Below are positions 33,782-42,897 of a stretch of 64,000 bases of DNA, piece after piece; the stretch's first letter is position 1; every line of letters begins with the position of its first letter. A program made the translations under genes and the position numbers. Location of the stretch: the NCBI GenBank assembly GCA_035653615.1, contig DASRBN010000031.1, forward strand, positions 186,001 to 250,000. The letters are read 5' to 3'. Under the pieces are notes generated by a model. The model made no database searches. It saw only the letters and a list, made by a program, of their open reading frames with translations, and was not told where the DNA came from. The DNA comes from Ktedonobacteraceae bacterium. Lineage in GTDB: Bacteria > Chloroflexota > Ktedonobacteria > Ktedonobacterales > Ktedonobacteraceae.

Positions 33782-35074
33782 ATGAGTTTTCTAAAAGTGC
33801 TGCGCTTACGTCACCTCGCCATTCTCTGGTCGAGCCAGGTACTCTCAGCGATGGGTGATTTTTTCTATTTGATTGCGGTGATGTGGATCGCGGTCAAGGT
33901 AGCGGGGAGTGCGGCAGGGATTGTCGCGGCGGCGGAAACAGGTTCGATGCTACTCTTTGGCCTGTTTGGAGGTGTCTATGCGGATCGCTGGAATCGCCGC
34001 ACAACGATGATGACGGTGGATATGCTGCGTGCCCTGGCTGTTGGAATATTGCCTATCCTGGCATTGACCGGAGCTTTGCAGCTATGGCACCTGGTTGTGG
34101 TGGCAGTCATTGTGGGCGGACTGGGAGCCTTATTCGATCCAGCACTTCAGGCCAGTCTTCCCGCGCTGGCCGGAGACCCGCAGATATTGCAGGCTACCAA
34201 CGGGCTGATGGATATAACGCGGCGGCTGGCTCGCGCCCTCGGCCCCAGCCTTGCCGGCGTATTGATCATTTTCTTGCCCCTCGCCCATTTCTTTACGCTG
34301 GACGCGATCAGTTTTGTCATCTCCGCGCTGGCAGTATTTTCGTTGGGGCGGCACTTTGCCTGGAAGCCTGAGCGGAATCGGGAGATAGGAAATGGTATCA
34401 GGGGCGTATTACAGGAGATTGGGGGAGCGATGCGCCTGGTACGCGTTCATCGTTCCCTGCCATGGATATTCGTAAGTCTTGCCATTATCAGCGTTGCCTG
34501 GAGTACCGGCTTTACCGTCGGCGTCCCATTATTAGCTGCGCGCGTGCTGGGCGGCAATGTTGGTGCCTATGGTCTGATTGTCGGCGCTTATGGAGTAGGC
34601 AATGTTCTAAGCAATCTTGTCATTGGTAGTTTGACCATCCATCGCCGGGTTATGACGATTTTCATAGGGAAGCTGGTTCTGGGCATCGGATTTTTCTTGC
34701 TGGCTTTCGCGCCTTCTCTGCCGGTAGCATTGTTGGGTTCGGCGCTGGCAGCAATTGGTGGCCCCATGGGCGATATTATGTTGTTAACGATGATACAGAC
34801 TGATCTGCCATCCAATCAGATAGGAAAGGTCTATAGCTTGCTGATGATGCTTGAAAGTGCGGGTGTTTCGCTAGGTTTGTTATTAGCCGTTCCGCTCTTT
34901 ACTATTGTAGAGGTTCCTATAGGAATTGCTCTTTGCGCGTCTATCATGGCGGCAGTTGGTATAGCAGGGCTGGCAAGATTTGGATTCGCTGAGACATCTG
35001 TCAAGTTAACGCACAAAGAGCAAGAAGAAATATCTTTCACTGGGGTTAGGATAACAGACGATGTTACCACTTGA
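33782..35074 (+). CDS. MFS transporter (EntS/MFS_3-like efflux)
   Basis: A 430-residue integral membrane protein with about 12 predicted helices. The loop after helix 2 carries GVYADRWNRRTTMM, the A-like motif of major facilitator proteins, and DPALQASLPALAGDPQILQATNGLMDITRRLAR is typical of the MFS_3 group that exports siderophores and drugs. Start ATG 33782 has GGGAGAG close by; ATG 33752 is an alternative. It is divergent from a LysR regulator, which probably controls it. Substrate is unknown. Confidence 0.9.
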   Translation: MSFLKVLRLRHLAILWSSQVLSAMGDFFYLIAVMWIAVKVAGSAAGIVAAAETGSMLLFGLFGGVYADRWNRRTTMMTVDMLRALAVGILPILALTGALQLWHLVVVAVIVGGLGALFDPALQASLPALAGDPQILQATNGLMDITRRLARALGPSLAGVLIIFLPLAHFFTLDAISFVISALAVFSLGRHFAWKPERNREIGNGIRGVLQEIGGAMRLVRVHRSLPWIFVSLAIISVAWSTGFTVGVPLLAARVLGGNVGAYGLIVGAYGVGNVLSNLVIGSLTIHRRVMTIFIGKLVLGIGFFLLAFAPSLPVALLGSALAAIGGPMGDIMLLTMIQTDLPSNQIGKVYSLLMMLESAGVSLGLLLAVPLFTIVEVPIGIALCASIMAAVGIAGLARFGFAETSVKLTHKEQEEISFTGVRITDDVTT

Positions 35075-35092
35075 GAAGCTTCTCATGGCCTC

Positions 35093-35548
35093 TTAACCGT
35101 TTATTCTCGCTTCAAGCTGGTCAAATGCTATATCCCACGCGCGCACGAAGTAGTTCCTGGCTTTTTCCCATTCGGGCGAGTTGCCCCAGCCGGAGTGAAC
35201 AAGGTAGACATCGGTGCAGGCTGTTAAGACCTCGTCGCAAGGAATGAAGAAAACTGTTACATGGGTGAGAGGGTCGGCGTTATTCATGAAACCATCGAAC
35301 TCCGAGGGGCCTTTCCATTCAAAGCAGAGATATTTATCCGGCTCGATGGCTGTGATCTTGCAGCCGCGGGTATTGTTACGCGTTTTGTTGGCTGTATCCC
35401 AGTAGAGTTCATATTTGCCTCCCGCGACAGGTTCGACCTCAGCGTAATTTGTCAGCCACGATTCAAGATTCTGGTTCAAGGTAAACATTTCGAAGGCGTG
35501 ATGAGTGTTGCAGTGCAGCCGGGCGGAATGGGTAATGATAGTGTTCAT
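35093..35548 (-). CDS. SRPBCC-domain protein (AHSA1/polyketide cyclase-like)
   Basis: A 151-residue helix-grip protein. The start THSARLHCNTHHAFEMFTLNQNLESWLTNYAEVEPVAGGKYELYWD follows the AHSA1 pattern, cited in parts: AFEMFT, WLTNYAEV, GGKYELYW, and the end GNSPEWEKARNYFVRAWDIAFDQL. Proteins of this type bind hydrophobic ligands or stress partners; the exact role is unknown. It has its own promoter upstream (35640-35668). Convergent with the MFS gene, 18 bp apart. Confidence 0.85.
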   Translation of the reverse strand: MNTIITHSARLHCNTHHAFEMFTLNQNLESWLTNYAEVEPVAGGKYELYWDTANKTRNNTRGCKITAIEPDKYLCFEWKGPSEFDGFMNNADPLTHVTVFFIPCDEVLTACTDVYLVHSGWGNSPEWEKARNYFVRAWDIAFDQLEARING

Positions 35549-35639
35549 AGAGGCTTCTCCTCGAGCGATAAAATGGTAGTGTTTCCGACATGTGATGAAT
35601 ATATTGGATTAATGCCGATGGCCGTGTTTTGTTAAACTG

Positions 35640-35668
35640 ACTATACTGGAATTTGTGTTCTATGTCAA
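35640..35668 (-). promoter_or_regulatory. Promoter of the SRPBCC gene
   Basis: On the minus strand a perfect TTGACA (35663-35668), 17 bp and TATAGT (35640-35645). The left end of the insertion sequence is only 16 bp beyond the -35 box, so the insertion left this promoter intact. Confidence 0.75.
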
Positions 35669-35684
35669 GTGAATGTTGCCAGGA

Positions 35685-37256
35685 GGGTGTAGGAAATAGT
35701 TGTAGGCAAACGAGCGAAAAAGGGGTATCCTCTACAAAAATCAACAAGCCGAGAGGAGACCCCTGGAATGGAAACGAATGAGGCGTTACAAATGACACTG
35801 ATGCAGCAAGCGGAAGCGGAGGTAAGACACTTACTGGCGGGAGTAGAGCACCTGGAGGTGGGAGACCTCAAAGGAGTGGAACAGCAGGTACTCAGCAGCA
35901 TGTTTGCCCTGGGACGCAAAGTGTTGGAGCAGATCATGCAGGCCCAAATCGCGCACGTGCCGAGTCAGGCCCGTCGAGAAGGAGCATGTGGGCATCAGCA
36001 GCGGTTGGTGAGCCGTCGGCCTAAGCAGGTGCTGACGCTGCTTGGGCCAATCACTATCCAGCGAGGCTATTACCAGTGTCTGCACGTGGCAAGGGAGTCC
36101 GTGGACGATGGGGAGGCAGGCTGTAGTCACGGGGAGGCTCCTGCCGATGCAGTGTGGGGCATCCAAGAGCGGCGCACCAGTGCCGGGGTGCAGGAGGCGG
36201 TGAGCTACCTGTGTGCCTCGCTCACCTTGCAGGAAGCGGCAACGACGTTCAGTCGACTGTTCCCCTGGCAGATGTCGGCACGAGAAGCCCTCGCGCTGAT
36301 GCAGCCAGTGGGGGAGGCGCTCGCCATGCTGGAGCAGGAACAGGTCGAAGCCTTGTGGAAAGAGGCTGCTGAGAAGCCCAGCGCGCTGCGAGGAGGCGAG
36401 GAGCCAGCCAGCGGAAGCATCAAGCGGCTCTACATCGAACTGGATGGAGTGATGGCCCGCCTGCGGCGGGGCAGTGTGCCGCTGGAGCCGCAGGAGCAGC
36501 AGCGAGGCGGGGATGTCTACCGCGAGATCAAAGTGGGGGCCGTCTTTGTCGGCCAACGCGGACGTGAGCAATCGGAGTTGGTTCCTGGGGTCTACGTGGA
36601 CGAGCCGCAAGCAGGCAGCTTGCACTATGTGGCCCAGCGCACGGCCCTCGGCGACTTTGGTCGCCACCTCTACGCCGTAGCCGTGCAAGGGGGCTTGCTG
36701 CATGCCAGCCAGGTCGTCGTGCTGGGGGACGGAGCGCGCTGGCTCTGGCGGCTGGTGGAAGAGCATTTTCCCGGTGCGGTGCAGATTGTGGATCTCTGGC
36801 ACGCCCAGCAGCACGTCTGGGAGGTGGCCCATGCCGTCTTTGGTCGCGGCACCTCTCAGGGCGCCGCCTGGGCCAAGCAAGGCTGCCACTGGCTCGTGCA
36901 TGGGCAGATCGAGGTCCTCGTCAAAGCTATCACGGCCTTCCCGCCGATTGCTCCGCCCGCCGGACAGTCCAAGAGTGTTCCCGAACAGGCCATCGGCTAC
37001 TTTAGCAGCACTGCCGAGCGCATGCGCTATCCAGCCTTCCGAGCCCAGGGGATGCAGATCGGCAGTGGCATTGCTGAGGCGGCGTGCAAGAGCGTCGTGA
37101 GCACCCGCACGAAGCGTTCGGGCATGCGCTGGACCCCACAGGGTCTCGATGCCCTCTTACCCTTGCGCACCGCCGTCCTCAATGGCTCTTTTGATGCTTT
37201 CTGGCAACGACGCTCTCATGCACTTGCCTGATTGCCTACAACTAATTCCTACACCC
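35685..37256 (+). mobile_element. ISKra4-type insertion sequence
   Basis: A 1572-bp element bounded by 25-bp terminal inverted repeats with one mismatch: the left end (35685-35709) begins GGGTGTAGGA and the right end (37232-37256) finishes TCCTACACCC. It holds one intact transposase gene, so it may still be active. No target duplication is evident (flanks TTGCCAGGA and GCGCTACGC). GC content is visibly higher than in the flanks. Confidence 0.88.
35768..37231 (+). CDS. ISKra4-family transposase
   Basis: A 487-residue transposase, complete and within the family's size range. Recognisable stretches are GPITIQRGYYQC, the acidic strand RLYIELDGVMA (candidate first catalytic Asp), VVVLGDGARWLWRL, VQIVDLWHAQQHVWEVA (candidate second Asp) and the end IGSGIAEAACKSVVSTRTKRSGMRW with the late Glu. 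These fit a DDE-type catalytic core. Ribosome site GAGGAG precedes the ATG. The gene fills the element, ending one base before the right inverted repeat. Confidence 0.9.
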   Translation: METNEALQMTLMQQAEAEVRHLLAGVEHLEVGDLKGVEQQVLSSMFALGRKVLEQIMQAQIAHVPSQARREGACGHQQRLVSRRPKQVLTLLGPITIQRGYYQCLHVARESVDDGEAGCSHGEAPADAVWGIQERRTSAGVQEAVSYLCASLTLQEAATTFSRLFPWQMSAREALALMQPVGEALAMLEQEQVEALWKEAAEKPSALRGGEEPASGSIKRLYIELDGVMARLRRGSVPLEPQEQQRGGDVYREIKVGAVFVGQRGREQSELVPGVYVDEPQAGSLHYVAQRTALGDFGRHLYAVAVQGGLLHASQVVVLGDGARWLWRLVEEHFPGAVQIVDLWHAQQHVWEVAHAVFGRGTSQGAAWAKQGCHWLVHGQIEVLVKAITAFPPIAPPAGQSKSVPEQAIGYFSSTAERMRYPAFRAQGMQIGSGIAEAACKSVVSTRTKRSGMRWTPQGLDALLPLRTAVLNGSFDAFWQRRSHALA

Positions 37257-37483
37257 GCGCTACGCAGGCAGCGCTATCTTCAATATGTGTGTCACAAAGA
37301 AAGCAATCTTCTTCCCGCGTACTCATATGCCTAAAAAAGAACAAAACGTCAGTGAGGCGTTTTTACGATGGTAAACAAGAAGGGAACATAGTACACTAGG
37401 GGATGAGAACAAAGAGACTTCTCAGGAGCGACGAAACCAGTCAGCCTCTTTTATTTGCTCCGAAGTCGAGGAAGGATAGACCG

Positions 37484-38458
37484 ATGAATAGGAGTTCCAT
37501 CTTCAAGTTATTGGGTGCTATAGGTCTCGGTGTGCCTCTCGTTGGTCTGCTGTATCAGCAAGTAGCGCAGGTCCTTGATCGCCGCCGCTTTGTTCCGCCT
37601 GGCCAACTTATCGACGTGGGAGGGTACCGCCTGCACCTTTACTGCATGGGCGAAGCTACTGGGAGGCCATCGGTAGTGCTGGAAGGTGGCCTACCCTCGA
37701 CATATCTCGACTGGTCAAAGGTCCAGTCCGAAATAGCTCAATTCACGCAGGTCTGTTCGTATGACCGGGCTGGCTTTGGCTATAGCGATACGGGGCCTCA
37801 CGGGTACACAGCTCAAGACCTGGTTGAGCAACTGCATACCTTGCTGGTCAAATCGGATACTCCTGCTCCTTATGTCCTGGTTGGGCATTCCTTTGGCGGA
37901 CTACTGGTTCGTCTCTATGCCACCTGTTATCCTCAGGAGGTCGTTGGTCTCGTTCTGTTAGATAGCACCCATGAGGACTTATACCGCGTTCAGCCGGACC
38001 TTGCGCGGCTTGCGGAAAAAGAGCGGCGGCAGATGGAGCTTTTCAGTTGGCTTACCCCTTTCGGCATGATGCGACTGTTGCTCTCCGCCGGACTCACTCC
38101 CGTGGGACAACTTGCCTACCCACCGGAGGTGCTACCTCGCCTCAAAAGCTTTTTCTCGCAAACACGTTTTTTGCACATTACTGCTCGCGCTTATGCCTCT
38201 ATGGAGGAAAGCATGGCTCAAGTACGAGCAAGTAGAGATGGCTTCTCCTTTCCCGTTACCATTCTCTCTCAACGTGCCGAGACCGATTTTGGAGATCAAG
38301 AGGCGGCAGACAACTGGCACGAACTGCAACGCGATTTATGTACCCTTTCTCCGCAAAGTCAGCAGATCATTGCTGAGAAGAGCGGCCATTACATTCAGCT
38401 CGACCAGCCAGAATTAGTGATTAATGCCATCAAATCACTGGTGTTTGCGGAAAGATGA
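37484..38458 (+). CDS. Membrane-anchored alpha/beta hydrolase
   Basis: A 324-residue serine hydrolase. An N-terminal hydrophobic segment (IFKLLGAIGLGVPLVGLLYQQV) suggests a membrane anchor. Then GGYRLHLYCMGE, oxyanion region VLEGGLPSTYLDW, YDRAGFGYSD, the nucleophile elbow GHSFGGLLVR, acid candidate LDSTHED or a later Asp, and catalytic His in SGHYIQLDQPE. Related proteins include proline iminopeptidase- and esterase-like enzymes; substrate unknown. Start ATG 37484 has GAGGAAGGA upstream. The IS right end lies 227 bp before it. Confidence 0.86.
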   Translation: MNRSSIFKLLGAIGLGVPLVGLLYQQVAQVLDRRRFVPPGQLIDVGGYRLHLYCMGEATGRPSVVLEGGLPSTYLDWSKVQSEIAQFTQVCSYDRAGFGYSDTGPHGYTAQDLVEQLHTLLVKSDTPAPYVLVGHSFGGLLVRLYATCYPQEVVGLVLLDSTHEDLYRVQPDLARLAEKERRQMELFSWLTPFGMMRLLLSAGLTPVGQLAYPPEVLPRLKSFFSQTRFLHITARAYASMEESMAQVRASRDGFSFPVTILSQRAETDFGDQEAADNWHELQRDLCTLSPQSQQIIAEKSGHYIQLDQPELVINAIKSLVFAER

Positions 38459-38542
38459 GATAGCGGAATAGTTTGCCAACATATAAAAAACACCAGCGAG
38501 CAATATTGATTTATGTTTGACCTGCAAAATCGGCCATGTCCC

Positions 38543-38632
38543 CCTGTCATGCTGAGCGCAGCGAAGCATCTCTGGTGCCGAGTGATTCGTGTGTCGCGAC
38601 CAGAGATGCTTCGCTGCGCTCAGCATGACAGG
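38543..38632. mobile_element. Inside-out relative of the hairpin element, copy 5
   Basis: A perfect 34-bp inverted repeat (38543-38576, 38599-38632) with a 22-base centre. The arm sequence is that of the other copies but its polarity is reversed: TGTCATGC is outermost and GATGCTTCG faces the centre. The element ends of the other copies are missing. It lies between the alpha/beta hydrolase and the stop of the chimeric MFS gene. Confidence 0.7.
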
Positions 38633-38642
38633 CAAGACATTA

Positions 38643-39944
38643 TTACGCGGGTTCGGCGCTCGATTCCAGGCTGAGACCTTCCGCGCGCAGTTTTGCTTCG
38701 TTGGTGGAGCGGGCGCGGACAGGATTCCAGTAGCCGGAGGCCAGGAAAATGGTTGGGATGAAGGCCAGCATGCTGCCGACGCAGGCCCACCACCAGATTG
38801 CCCATTGCCCGCCATCCAGGATGTTGACAACGACCATACCAAAGGCGATGGTGTACACCACCACAAACAGGCGAATCAGCGAACCCCAGACCGCGATACC
38901 TGTCGCCACCAGCGCCGGGTTCACATCTTCAACCGTCTCCGTATAACCTGCCATCCAACCGACGTAGGCAACTGGACCGAACAGGCCTGAGAGGCCAAGC
39001 AGGATACCCATAAAGACCGGACTGGTCGGCTGACCAACGCGGCTGATGAAGATCAACGTGGCGATCAAGTTGCCGAGCGTGCCGATCAACATAAAGGGCT
39101 TGCGTACCTCGAATTTGTCGGAGAGTATGCCGCCGACAATAGAGGAAAGGATATCGACCGCCCAATAGATGCCGAGCAGACCGTTTGCCAGTGGCAGCGA
39201 ATAGTGGAAGATGGCATTAAAGTATGTTGGGAAATAGCTGACCGTCGCGTAGTAGAGCATCAGGAAGAAGCTGACGCCGAGCGCACTCAGGATGATGCGA
39301 GGCCGCAGCATCTGCCTCCAGGGGTGTTTCAGCGCGTTATCGACGTCGATACCCTGCGCCCGTGCTTCCAGTAACGCTTTCTCCTGTAAGGAAATCATAA
39401 TCTGGGCGCGCAGGGCAGGCGAGAGGTCACGCATATTGAAAAAGCAAACGATTGCCACTATCAATCCCACGATGCCCGCGATGATGTATTGAGATTGCCA
39501 GTTTCCAAACATGCCGATAGTGGTACTCGCTACTGTTGTTGCCAGCAGGCTGCCACCAACCGGGCCGATGGTCCAGAAAGCCATCGCGGTAGCCCGTCCC
39601 AGGCGCGGCGAAAAATCGCGCACCATCGCGGGCGTTGCCACCAGGATGATGCCTTCGACGAAGCCCAGTACCCAGAGCATGGCGATTTCTTCAGCAACAC
39701 GCAGCGGGTCATCGTGCAAAGGCAGCGCATTGCCCACAATGCCGATTTTCGCTCGTTTGACGCGCTGTGTCAAAACGGCGGCCATGATATTGGGCGAGGG
39801 CATGGTGCCGTAAGCGTTCTGGTGATGCTCGTTAACGATCACGCTGTCCCAGCCCAGCTTGTCGGCGCGTTCGATCTCGTCAAAATAGCGGTTGTAGAGT
39901 TCATGTCCCTTTTCCGGGTCGTAGATGGAGTTGGGGAGCGTCAC
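38643..39944 (-). pseudogene. Luciferase-like monooxygenase front fused to MFS transporter rear
   Basis: One open frame of 433 residues from GTG 39944. Residues 1-89 (TLPNSIYDPEKGHELYNRY, VNEHHQNAYGTMPSPNIMAA, DDPLRVAEEIAML) are the early part of a luciferase-like flavin monooxygenase (LLM class). From about residue 90 (base about 39675) the frame continues as the rear of an MFS transporter (EGIILVATPAMVRDFSP, GRATAMAFWTIGPVGGS, several helices to WWWACVGSMLAFIPTIFL). The monooxygenase lacks most of its barrel and the transporter lacks its first helices, so a deletion has joined two genes; neither activity is expected. The true start of the front part is upstream in another frame (40030). Confidence 0.82.
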
Positions 39945-40030
39945 CCATCCGAGTCGTATTTCTCGTCAAAATCCGGCGGCAGATACGGCCAGGGCATCAA
40001 GTGAAAGTAGTGAAAGGTCAGCTTATTCAT
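39941..40030 (-). pseudogene. 5' end of the luciferase-like monooxygenase gene, frameshifted
   Basis: ATG 40030, with AGGAG seven bases upstream, begins KLTFHYFHLMPWPYLPPDF then DEKYDS, the usual start of these monooxygenases, and stops at TGA 39941. The continuation VTLPNSIYDP is in the next frame; one missing base in the SerValTrpVal region explains the break. This is the native start of the gene whose body is fused to the MFS segment. Confidence 0.78.
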
Positions 40031-40064
40031 GCAATTGCTCCTGATTTCGCTTGTCGACTGGCGT

Positions 40065-40697
40065 TTATTGCCGTAAGAAATCGCTAATGACGTTGCTCCA
40101 TTCATCCGGCTGCTCAAACATGGGCATATGACCTGTGCCGAAGAGTTTGACCAGTTGTGATCCTGCAATCCGTTCGTGAAAGACATCGCCATAAATCGGG
40201 GGTATCAGGCGGTCGTTTTCGCCCCACAGGACGAGTGTGGGACAGGTGATGCGCTCCAGACGGCGTTCCAGCTTCGGGTCATAACTCGGATTCCAGGCCA
40301 GTGAAGCCAGCGTGGTCATTTGCCGGAACTGTTCAACCATGTAGTCAGGCGTGATTTCTGGAGGAATGAGTGGAGTGGCTGCCGCGAAATCGTCGAAGCA
40401 AGCCATCAGCAATTCCTGCGCGTTCATAGCGAAGAGGTCAGCAATGGGATAGCCTTTGACGCGAATACCTGCCGCGTTAGCAAGCACCAGCTTTGCAACT
40501 CGTTCAGGATACCAGACCGCTACTTCGGCAGTCATCCACCCGCCCAGTGAGTGACCAACCAGGTAGACCTGCGAAAGTTCGAGCGTGTCAAGCAGATCGC
40601 GGAAATAGAGGACGTAGTCGCTCATGTCGCGCATCCAATCGGGACGGGGAGTCAGACCAAAACCAGGAGTAATCCCAAATTTCTTTTCTTCCGTAAG
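40065..40697 (-). pseudogene. Alpha/beta hydrolase lacking its N-terminus
   Basis: An open frame from ATG 40634 codes 189 residues with the elbow GHSLGGWMTAEVA, the acid loop WGENDRLIPP and the catalytic His in GTGHMPMFEQP. In-frame homologous residues (ITPGFGLTPRPDW) extend upstream to about 40660 and a TAG closes the frame at 40698. The first 70-80 residues of the fold, including the HG oxyanion loop, are missing. It lies 35 bp before the monooxygenase remnant in the same direction; such hydrolase/monooxygenase pairs occur together, so both seem to be relics of one operon. Confidence 0.72.
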
Positions 40698-40754
40698 CTA
40701 TGTATATCTCGACCATAGAAGATGAATTGGTTTAATGAGAAGGAGGAGCTTACA

Positions 40755-41369
40755 ATGGCCAGCAACAATTATCACTTTATTACAAAATGGCGCGTGCGGA
40801 GTACGATAAAGGAAGTCTCGGAGATTTTAGCTGATGCTGCCGACCTCGTGCGGTGGTGGCCGTCAGTTTACCTGGATGTGAAGGTATTCGAACCAGGTGA
40901 TGAGCGTGGATTGGGTAAAGTAGTCAGCCTTTACACGAAGGGCTGGTTACCCTATACGCTGAGCTGGGACTTTCGTGTCACAGAGGTACGTGAGGATGGC
41001 TTTACCTTAGTTGCATGGGGTGATTTTGATGGGCGCGGTATCTGGACATTTGAACAAGATGGCCCCTGGGTGAATGTTGTGTATGACTGGAAGATTAAAG
41101 CTGAGAAGCCACTTTTACGTTACTTCTCTTTCCTGATCAAACCGATTTTTTCCGCTAATCACCGCTGGGCAATGGCAAAAGGAGAGGAGAGTCTGAAGCT
41201 TGAAATTGCGCGCCGTCACGCGTCCAGCCCTCAAGAAAAGGCCCTTATTCCAGCTCCGCCACAGCCAACGACTACGATGGGATCGCCACTTCTTATTGGC
41301 GCAGCCGTACTCGCTGCCACTGTTGGAGGGTTAGGGTACCTTGTCGTGAGGGCGCGCTCCAAAGAATAA
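40755..41369 (+). CDS. SRPBCC-domain protein with C-terminal membrane anchor
   Basis: A 204-residue protein. Residues 1-150 form a helix-grip ligand-binding domain (HFITKWRVRSTIKEVSEILADAADLVRWWPSVY in parts: RVRSTIKEV, VRWWPSVYLDV, TLSWDFRVTEV, IWTFEQDGPWVNVVYDWK). After a Pro-rich linker a single helix (LLIGAAVLAATVGGLGYLVV) with a basic tail anchors it. ATG 40755 follows AAGGAGGAG; an earlier ATG at 40722 is unlikely. It is convergent and nearly abutting with another SRPBCC gene. Function unknown. Confidence 0.83.
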   Translation: MASNNYHFITKWRVRSTIKEVSEILADAADLVRWWPSVYLDVKVFEPGDERGLGKVVSLYTKGWLPYTLSWDFRVTEVREDGFTLVAWGDFDGRGIWTFEQDGPWVNVVYDWKIKAEKPLLRYFSFLIKPIFSANHRWAMAKGEESLKLEIARRHASSPQEKALIPAPPQPTTTMGSPLLIGAAVLAATVGGLGYLVVRARSKE

Positions 41370-41370
41370 T

Positions 41371-41814
41371 CTATTGCAGTAGAACCTGTTTGAGCTGGCG
41401 CACCGCCAGCTTCGATTCGGCCAGGACGCGGCGGCGGATGATGAGAAGATTGAGCAGAGCACTCAGTGGACTACTCATCGAGTAAAAGAACTCTCGTTCG
41501 AAGAAGGTGCCGCCGTCCTGCGGGCGAAGGCTGTATTTCACAGTGCCCCCACTATCGCTGCCTGAGATAATTCCTTCGATACGCCAGAGCCGGGGGAAGA
41601 CGCGCTCGCGTACCGTCCAGGTGGCTTTCCCGTGCCTGCCTGCCACAAGAAATTCTTCTGTGACCTGCTCGCCTATTTCCAGGGAGTGACCTGTCGCGCC
41701 GCTTACGCCGAGTGATGAGGGGTGCCATTGGGGCCAGTTGCCCGGGTCTGTTACGTAGTTAAAAACTGTTTCCACAGGCAAGGGTATGAAGATAGGAGTG
41801 TAAATGCGTGTCAT
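41371..41814 (-). CDS. SRPBCC-family protein
   Basis: A 147-residue helix-grip protein of the polyketide cyclase/START-like group: IFIPLPVETVFNYVTDPGNWPQWHP at the start, WTVRERVFPRLWRIEG, and a C-terminal helix ending QLKQVLLQ. It likely binds a lipid or other hydrophobic molecule; relation to the convergent SRPBCC gene one base away suggests, but does not prove, a common theme. ATG 41814 has AAAGGAG upstream. Confidence 0.83.
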   Translation of the reverse strand: MTRIYTPIFIPLPVETVFNYVTDPGNWPQWHPSSLGVSGATGHSLEIGEQVTEEFLVAGRHGKATWTVRERVFPRLWRIEGIISGSDSGGTVKYSLRPQDGGTFFEREFFYSMSSPLSALLNLLIIRRRVLAESKLAVRQLKQVLLQ

Positions 41815-41973
41815 CGTGATAAGCTCCTTTCCGCCTTAGCTCGCTGTTTTATCATCATATAAGCTGTACGGAAAGCAGATTGGTTGTGGATTACATCCTC
41901 TTTGTATCCTGCTAAGCTAATCCGCACGTGTATTTACATAAAGCAAGCAGAACATACGATTGGAGGAGAAATC

Positions 41974-42801
41974 ATGTCGAGCACGACTAATCCCAGGGGA
42001 TTGCAATCCAATGCCCCGGCTACCATCCCTCGTAGCAGAGCATACCGGGATCAGCATAACTGGCGCGTGTTCCAGTACGCGCTCTGGGGCATTGCTGTTG
42101 TGGTTTTTGTTATTGCCTGCGTCATCGTCCATTTTCATCCCGCGCCGTGGCCCTTTGACCTGCAAACTACTATCACCGTCCAGCATCTCCATTTGTGGGC
42201 GGGCTTTATGGCTGTGCTTACCTTTGCGAGCCTGATGAATGATCCACTTGTCTCCCTTATTGAGTACATATCATGGTTTGTGATCCTGATGCTGATTGGC
42301 ATTATTGCCTGGCGTCTGGGCAAAGCAGCGGTGCGCTGGTTTATGGCCGGCATCTTTGTCTCTGTAGGGACCGGTGTCATGGATGGTCTCAACGGCCTGG
42401 CCAGTCTGCTTGTAGGACGACCCCGTCCCAGCTCGCCGCTCATTCATGTCTATATGCCGGAACCGTATCATAGCTTTCCATCCGGTCACGCTGAGAATGA
42501 TCTGGTCTTCTATGGCATGCTATTGTACCTCAGCTTCACACCCCCGGTTCGTCACTGGCGCTATCGCTGGATACTGATTCCGTTCCAACTTGTAGCATTC
42601 GTTATCATCGCTGTCATAGGTTATTCGCGCATTCTAGAGGGTTCTCACTGGTTAACCGATGTACTGGGTGGCTATCTCTCTGGGGCCATTTTCCTCTCAT
42701 TGCTGATCTTTTTGTATAATCACACTTTCGATTGGATACAATATCGCCTTAGAAGGAAGGAAGCGGAGAAGCATCAGCAGGCTTATCAGGCCACGAAATA
42801 A
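41974..42801 (+). CDS. PAP2-family membrane phosphatase
   Basis: A 275-residue protein with about five or six membrane helices. The three catalytic segments of lipid phosphatases are present: LLVGRPRPSSP (Arg-Pro motif), YHSFPSGHAEND (PSGH) and GYSRILEGSHWLTDVLGGYLSG (SRx5H-type with His and Asp). It should dephosphorylate a lipid diphosphate or phosphatidate at the outer membrane face, for instance undecaprenyl diphosphate. ATG 41974 follows GGAGGAG; earlier codons lack support. Confidence 0.9.
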   Translation: MSSTTNPRGLQSNAPATIPRSRAYRDQHNWRVFQYALWGIAVVVFVIACVIVHFHPAPWPFDLQTTITVQHLHLWAGFMAVLTFASLMNDPLVSLIEYISWFVILMLIGIIAWRLGKAAVRWFMAGIFVSVGTGVMDGLNGLASLLVGRPRPSSPLIHVYMPEPYHSFPSGHAENDLVFYGMLLYLSFTPPVRHWRYRWILIPFQLVAFVIIAVIGYSRILEGSHWLTDVLGGYLSGAIFLSLLIFLYNHTFDWIQYRLRRKEAEKHQQAYQATK

Positions 42802-42897
42802 AGACGTGTTTTGTATATGAAAATGCTTGTGTTACGTGTAGGTAGTGTGTAGTAAAACTCATGAGGGTTTTAGCTATTGAGAGGAGGAGCAATTTCT

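Noticed and set aside
35831-36901. Long minus-strand frame opposite the transposase
   Set aside because: It is the mirror of a GC-rich real gene, with no start signal or recognisable domain.
35676-37265. A target-site duplication around the insertion sequence
   Set aside because: The flanks TTGCCAGGA and GCGCTACGC do not match.
39941-40192. An 83-residue frame as a separate small gene
   Set aside because: Only its last 29 codons, from ATG 40030, show homology (monooxygenase start); the rest overlaps the hydrolase remnant.
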